From the NCBI GenBank assembly GCA_900555605.1, contig USLW01000073.1, positions 1 through 8,484 of the forward strand: a DNA stretch of 8,484 bases, read 5' to 3'. Of this stretch, positions 5,363 to 8,484 are shown in pieces; positions within the stretch are counted from its first letter, which is position 1, and each line of letters starts with the position of its first letter. The stretch is from an uncultured Clostridium sp. (lineage in GTDB: Bacteria; Bacillota; Clostridia; UBA1212; UBA1255). The notes beneath the pieces were generated by a model. That model was not told where the DNA came from. It saw only the letters and a program-made list of their open reading frames with translations, and searched no databases. The position numbers and the translations under genes are program-made.

Positions 5363-6797
5363 CACGCCGCACTGCCTCTGGGCTGCGCCCCCGGCAGTGT
5401 GGCCAATCGTAGTATTCACGCAAAAGCCGTCCCAGTTCCTTATATACCGGAAATTGCATATGGGGGAAATGTACGTATGATACTGCATCATGGACACCAT
5501 CTGTACTGGAAAACCACGCATCTCCGGGATGATACACTCTATCCCCCACAAAGTTGTCCAACTTTTCTGCGTCCCACATCAGAAGCCCTTCCGCTCGCGT
5601 TGGCCGGAACAAAATCTTGGTGGACATTGCAGAGCGGAGCATGGCAGGTAGACCGCCCTCCTGCACGCTGGCTTCCGCGATACTGATAATTGCAAAGCAA
5701 CCAGCCGATGCGCCCATTGTAACAATTCGCTTGATGAGACCATCAAAAATTTCTAAGCAATAGTCACTATCTTTAGATGCTTTCTTGGGAAAAATAGTTC
5801 GGCAAGCTACATATTCGTCAATAAACAGAAATGATGGATGCATTCCGGCGTCCCACCACTTAACAGCATCGCCCGTTTGCTCAGACAGGTCATTTAACAT
5901 TTTCTGGCGCTGCGTGATATTTCTCACATATGCTTTCAAAGCGTTCAGGATATTGGTTGCCTCTCCATCATCGTCCAGAGTAATCGTGTGGGGCAGACGC
6001 GATAATTCTGCTTGCTTAGGGTCAATAATAGTGACGCTGCTTCCAAAATCATCTGGCCTACAGGATAGTGCCTGTATTAGCAGAGCAATCACGCCGGTCG
6101 TCTTACCGCTGCGCGTTTTGCCCGCGACCAAGATCGACCCCGATGTTGTCAGGTCGATATATGTGGTCTGATCTACACGGAGAATTGTGGGAGATTCCGG
6201 CAGCATTTCAGCAGCAGAAGTGAAGGTAATGGAACGGTCAGCCAGCACGTCCTCAATGATGAAGGTTACAGACCTAAATGCTATATCAGCATCCACCTGT
6301 ACTACGGCATACCGCTGGTACTTTCGATTTAGGGCCGCCGAGATGGCTGGGACCGCATCAATAAGAGTATCGACAGACACGCTCTGCTGCGCGCTGATCG
6401 TTAAACCGTACACCCCGGGACCAACGCACCTGCAACCGACTTTAGGGAGCAGGTCCCCATCCCGCAGGTGCAGCGGGTTTCCACGGGCCGGCTGATACAG
6501 GGCCTGCCGAATCAGCGTACCTATCCGCATTGCGTCAGTCTGAAGCAGATAGCTCAATCCTGCAAGTGAAGCCAAATAAATTGCTGCGGCGGTACATATG
6601 ACATAAGCGATATTCGCCAGCAACGCTATCTCTTGTTGGAGTTCACGAAAGGGGCCTATTTCCCCCGGAGCGGGAGAAATAGATCCGGAATATACGGAAA
6701 AAGACATTCCGCACAAAAGTGAAATTCCTCCAATTATCGCCAACCGGACGTAAAGTGGGGCAAAACGGAACCGGGAGGCGTTAGCCTGATAATACAT
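5349..6797 (-). CDS. FtsK/TcpA-type coupling ATPase (482 aa)
   Basis: A membrane-anchored DNA-pumping ATPase, expected to bring the Rep-bound strand to a transfer channel (type IV coupling protein role). Two membrane segments lie at about 15-36 and 58-85, then a linker domain, then the ATPase: Walker A G-K-T-R-S-G-K-T (226-233), Walker B F-L-F-I-D-E (323-328), and T-I-I-D-P-K (256-261), typical of FtsK/HerA ATPases. The length fits Tn916 Orf21/TcpA-like proteins and is far shorter than cell-division FtsK, and no C-terminal gamma domain is evident. I chose the ATG at 6797 over the in-frame start at 6857 because AAGGGG lies 5 bases upstream and it begins two bases after the previous gene's stop, so the genes are coupled. 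Its last codons carry one origin repeat. It may use the pore of a co-resident conjugative element. Confidence 0.9.
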   Translation of the reverse strand: MYYQANASRFRFAPLYVRLAIIGGISLLCGMSFSVYSGSISPAPGEIGPFRELQQEIALLANIAYVICTAAAIYLASLAGLSYLLQTDAMRIGTLIRQALYQPARGNPLHLRDGDLLPKVGCRCVGPGVYGLTISAQQSVSVDTLIDAVPAISAALNRKYQRYAVVQVDADIAFRSVTFIIEDVLADRSITFTSAAEMLPESPTILRVDQTTYIDLTTSGSILVAGKTRSGKTTGVIALLIQALSCRPDDFGSSVTIIDPKQAELSRLPHTITLDDDGEATNILNALKAYVRNITQRQKMLNDLSEQTGDAVKWWDAGMHPSFLFIDEYVACRTIFPKKASKDSDYCLEIFDGLIKRIVTMGASAGCFAIISIAEASVQEGGLPAMLRSAMSTKILFRPTRAEGLLMWDAEKLDNFVGDRVYHPGDAWFSSTDGVHDAVSYVHFPHMQFPVYKELGRLLREYYDWPHCRGRSPEAVRRVPKL

Positions 6798-6799
6798 CT

Positions 6800-7174
6800 T
6801 TACCCCTTCACTTTCGGCATAGCCTGCTGGGGCTGAACAATTTGGACGCCCTTGCATACAATCGAGAGCTGATTGCTGTATTCCCCATAGCAGCGGGCAA
6901 CAGCATCCACCGGAATCACGGTATCGCCAATGGCCACATCAACTGCCGCACTCCCCTCGATCTTGAAGGTTAATCGTTCGTACAGATTGGTAAACTGCTC
7001 GCCATTGCGATGCTCATACTGTGTGTTGTCGGAAGTAATAACCACGTCCACACGCTTGCCCAGCCGCTTGCCTGTGTCGCGGTCCAGCCAATCCGAAACG
7101 CCGACTACTTGATATGCTTTTCCGGCAGAAAAACCTGCCCAGTCAAATTGGCGAAACTGTCCGAGTCCTTTCAT
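6800..7174 (-). CDS. Small conserved-looking protein heading the mobility operon (124 aa)
   Basis: I do not recognise this 124-aa protein. It is soluble, with no signal peptide or membrane segment, and rich in alternating beta-strand patterns: A-Y-Q-V-V-G-V-S (20-27), R-V-D-V-V-I-T-S-D (41-49), L-T-F-K-I-E-G (68-74), V-A-I-G-D-T-V-I-P-V (80-89) and S-I-V-C-K-G-V-Q-I-V (104-113). This would suit a small barrel or OB-like fold, but that is inference. In Tn916-like elements the position before the FtsK-type gene is held by the small Orf22/Orf23 (DUF961) proteins; here a positional analogue is plausible, homology is not shown. A strong AGGAGG stands 8 bases before the ATG, the next gene starts two bases after its stop, and it follows the operon promoter at 7263-7291 with an 80-base leader. 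Confidence 0.8.
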   Translation of the reverse strand: MKGLGQFRQFDWAGFSAGKAYQVVGVSDWLDRDTGKRLGKRVDVVITSDNTQYEHRNGEQFTNLYERLTFKIEGSAAVDVAIGDTVIPVDAVARCYGEYSNQLSIVCKGVQIVQPQQAMPKVKG

Positions 7175-7208
7175 TTTTTGAACCTCCTGTTATTTTTATA
7201 TTTGGGGC

Positions 7209-7237
7209 TTGAAATCTGTCCGATATCTTGCTATAGT
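7209..7237 (+). promoter_or_regulatory. Rightward promoter of the zinc-cluster gene
   Basis: TTGAAA (7209-7214), 17 bases, then TATAGT (7232-7237), preceded by an extended -10 TGC. The expected start is near 7244. It faces the leftward operon promoter at 7263-7291, so the two start regions overlap. Confidence 0.65.
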
Positions 7238-7251
7238 TAAGGTACAGATTT
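7212..7251. repeat. Inverted repeat in the shared promoter region
   Basis: AAATCTGT (7212-7219) and ACAGATTT (7244-7251) form an 8-bp dyad separated by 24 bases. The left arm covers the -35 edge and the right arm the start of the rightward promoter; the dyad is also in the leader of the leftward transcript. It could be a regulator site or an RNA hairpin. Confidence 0.45.
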
Positions 7252-7262
7252 TTTATGATCCG

Positions 7263-7291
7263 ATTTTACAACACTTTTTCACAACTTGCAA
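7263..7291 (-). promoter_or_regulatory. Leftward promoter of the mobility operon
   Basis: On the minus strand TTGCAA (7286-7291), 17 bases, then TAAAAT (7263-7268). The expected start is near 7256, giving a leader of about 82 bases before the 124-aa protein's ATG. It should drive the 124-aa gene, the coupling protein, rep and xis. Confidence 0.65.
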
Positions 7292-7336
7292 TCCGGTTGT
7301 ATGTTCGGAAATAGAAAAGAAACGAGGACAGATATC

Positions 7337-8395
7337 GTGGATAAAACTAATCAACTGGATATATTTGAGGAGAAGATTGCTGCTAAAGCTACAATTCTCA
7401 TGCAAAAGGATAGTGTCGAAATCAGATTAAACCCCAAGATTATCGTTACAAGCCACGCTGCCAAATGCCCATATTCCTTTGAAGAAATGTGGAGCGCGGA
7501 GGAAGGATTGTGTGAAAGGTGTCCTAATAAAGACTTGTGTGGTGACAATTTAGAAGAAGTGGACGTTTGGCCGCTTCCTCATTCAAATATAAGCAAGCAT
7601 ATTGAATTGTTGAATGAAGCCTACGCTTATCTAAGCAGCGCCATTGCTGAAATCAATATAAATTCTGTGCAAGACGATATCGTAGTAAACGCCCTTGAAA
7701 ACTACCAGAATGATTTTGCGTTTTTATCTGCCTTGCTCAATGTTCTATCATCAGATAGAGGGCGAAGCCTTAAATATAGCAAATATAGGGAAATTCTGAG
7801 TGATATCTCCCGCTGGCTTCCGCATGATGAAAAAGTCGATTCGCAGATGCTGTCTCCCTTAGAATCATATGTTCTCCACGTCAATAAATCTATGGCTATA
7901 TGGAACGATGCAGCCCAATATGAGCAGTATATTGATTGGGTAATCAAGCGGAAAGATAGCTTTGCTGCATATACCTGCGAAAATTTGATAGGACTTTGTT
8001 TTTCAATTTTAGATTATTATGTATCGCAAAATATCAATATCAAGCGTTGTAAGATTTGCGGGAAATTTTTTAGTCCTCAGCTTGATTACAGAGAAGTTTA
8101 CTGTAGCAAAGAATGTGCAAGGAAATTTGAGAATATCAGGGTTAGCTACAGGAGACAGAGTGAGTGCTACAAAGAATATGAAAAAACCCGCAATATGTTA
8201 CGCAAGCGCAGGGAACAGTCTTGTTCGTTCCAGACCGAAAACGAAATCTTTGCTGCGGAACACGAAGCAGAAGAGTTGTGGAAAAAATTGAAAACCGATA
8301 TGGTTGCCGGAAGGATAACAGAAGACGCGGCCACAGAAATACTGGCTGACTTCCGAAATAATTTGAAAAAAGTGAAAAAAGGACTTCACAAATGA
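7337..8395 (+). CDS. DUF6076-like protein with two cysteine (zinc) clusters (352 aa)
   Basis: The function is not known to me. Two putative zinc sites are visible. The first is N-terminal, C44-x14-C59-x2-C62-x5-C68. The second is C238-x2-C241-x14-C256-x3-C260, in the frame C-K-I-C-G-K-F-F-S then Y-C-S-K-E-C-A-R, a treble-clef knuckle resembling that of DUF6076 and CGNR-type proteins. Between them lies a helical region (about 85-230). The last 85 residues are charged, helical and probably coiled coil, ending in a basic tail (N-N-L-K-K-V-K-K-G-L). A nucleic-acid-binding or regulatory role is possible, as inference only. I chose GTG at 7337 because AGGA lies 8 bases before it; upstream ATG 7301 and TTG 7286 lack a ribosome site, and 7286 lies in the opposing promoter. 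It is the most AT-rich gene here and runs opposite to the mobility operon, which suggests cargo. Confidence 0.75.
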   Translation: MDKTNQLDIFEEKIAAKATILMQKDSVEIRLNPKIIVTSHAAKCPYSFEEMWSAEEGLCERCPNKDLCGDNLEEVDVWPLPHSNISKHIELLNEAYAYLSSAIAEININSVQDDIVVNALENYQNDFAFLSALLNVLSSDRGRSLKYSKYREILSDISRWLPHDEKVDSQMLSPLESYVLHVNKSMAIWNDAAQYEQYIDWVIKRKDSFAAYTCENLIGLCFSILDYYVSQNINIKRCKICGKFFSPQLDYREVYCSKECARKFENIRVSYRRQSECYKEYEKTRNMLRKRREQSCSFQTENEIFAAEHEAEELWKKLKTDMVAGRITEDAATEILADFRNNLKKVKKGLHK

Positions 8396-8413
8396 GAAAA
8401 GCTGTGGTATGAT
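8385..8413 (+). promoter_or_regulatory. Promoter before the tRNA-like sequence
   Basis: TTCACA (8385-8390), a 17-base spacer and TATGAT (8408-8413), with an extended -10 TGG. The -35 overlaps the last codons of the DUF6076-like gene. The expected start is near 8420, some 14 bases before the tRNA-like sequence. Confidence 0.6.
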
Positions 8414-8433
8414 GTGCGAGCTGAAAAGTTCAT

Positions 8434-8484
8434 GGGCCTGTAGCTCAGTTGGGAGGGCAATCCCGACATAAAGCGGGCCCACTT
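8434..8484 (+). ncRNA. tRNA-like sequence, cut by the right edge
   Basis: The first 20 bases (8434-8453) read exactly like the acceptor 5' strand and D-arm of a bacterial tRNA, with box-A-like TAGCTCAGTTGG. The D-stem GCTC/GGGC can close with one G-U pair. After that it departs: a CCCG (8462-8465) / CGGG (8474-8477) stem holds an 8-base loop ACATAAAG with no U before any plausible anticodon. GGGCC (8434-8438) could also pair with GGCCC (8476-8480), closing a short tRNA-mimic fold. No T-arm is in view. It may be an unusual or degenerate tRNA, or a tRNA-like RNA. A promoter directly upstream supports transcription. Confidence 0.4.

Larger units (their letters stand above)
2367..8484. mobile_element. 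Integrative mobilizable element with Rep/relaxase, FtsK coupling protein, Xis and Int (right end not in view)
   Basis: The left end is set by the interrupted kinase-like gene and the drop in GC near 2366, about 120 bases from the integrase stop, where an integrase is expected relative to its attachment site. Inside are integrase, excisionase, HUH-SF3 Rep, FtsK-type ATPase, a 124-aa protein and a zinc-cluster protein. The order matches the corresponding modules of Tn916-like elements. Integrative mobilizable elements of streptococci are known that pair a Rep-type relaxase (PF01719 plus PF00910 domains) with a TcpA-like coupling protein, and this set fits that class. No type IV secretion genes appear in the window, so self-transfer cannot be claimed. 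The right attachment site was not found before 8484. Confidence 0.8.

Noticed and set aside
5258..5551. N-terminal extension of Rep upstream of 5257
   Set aside because: It overlaps the end of the coupling-protein gene, includes the candidate origin, and looks unlike any Rep domain. The ATG at 5257 has a ribosome site and starts just before the HUH domain.
6798..6857. Extended start for the coupling protein at 6857
   Set aside because: It would overlap the 124-aa gene by 58 bases. The ATG at 6797 has AAGGGG at 5 bases and follows the previous stop by two bases.
7212..7254. Rightward intrinsic terminator (dyad followed by six T)
   Set aside because: The loop is 24 bases, no rightward gene precedes it, and the arms coincide with a promoter, so a regulatory dyad is more likely.
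7286..7336. Upstream starts (TTG 7286, ATG 7301) for the zinc-cluster gene
   Set aside because: Neither has a ribosome site and 7286 lies in the -35 of the opposing promoter, whereas GTG 7337 has AGGA at proper spacing.

Overview
The window looks like the chromosome of a Bacillota bacterium, probably class Clostridia. The support is strong AGGAGG-type ribosome sites, TTGACA/TATAAT-type promoters, and protein families (DUF998, a short deformylase, a DUF6076-like protein, Tn916-type Xis) best known from that group. The left quarter (about 1-2366) is GC-rich with GCG/GCC/CTC-biased codons. From about 2367 onward the DNA is visibly poorer in GC, and the last gene is the most AT-rich. That change marks an integrated mobile element.

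Host part. Four genes run leftward as one apparent operon: an autoregulated TetR-family repressor (1008-1628), a small DUF998-type membrane protein that seems to have lost its middle (723-992), a flavodoxin-like protein (145-654), and the start of a lipoprotein that leaves the window (1-148). Divergent from tetR is a short peptide deformylase (1832-2242) with its own promoter set in a long dyad, ending in an intrinsic terminator (2256-2282). Converging on that terminator is only the 3' end of a gene, about 35 codons that look like the C-terminus of a cytidylate kinase-like protein (2259-2366). This suggests that the element interrupted that gene.

Mobile element (about 2367 to beyond the right edge). 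Reading leftward from a promoter near 7263-7291 are a 124-aa conserved-looking protein, an FtsK/TcpA-type membrane coupling ATPase, a Rep/relaxase with an HUH domain fused to an SF3 helicase, and a Tn916-type excisionase. A separately promoted tyrosine integrase lies next to the left end. The order (small protein, FtsK, Rep, Xis, Int) mirrors the transfer-replication and recombination ends of Tn916-like elements, but with no conjugation-pore genes in view. It is best read as an integrative mobilizable element that replicates by rolling circle. Between the coupling-protein gene and rep lies an 11-bp perfect stem-loop flanked by three TGCCAAAA repeats, a strong candidate origin (dso/oriT) for the Rep. 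It occupies the same relative place as oriT in Tn916.

Right part. A rightward gene (7337-8395) encodes an unrecognised two-zinc-cluster protein of DUF6076 type, probably cargo. Its promoter and that of the mobility operon face each other and overlap, so they should be mutually exclusive. After it comes a well-formed promoter and a tRNA-like sequence (8434 to the edge) that begins like a normal tRNA but departs from the canonical fold after the D-arm. The right attachment site is not in the window.
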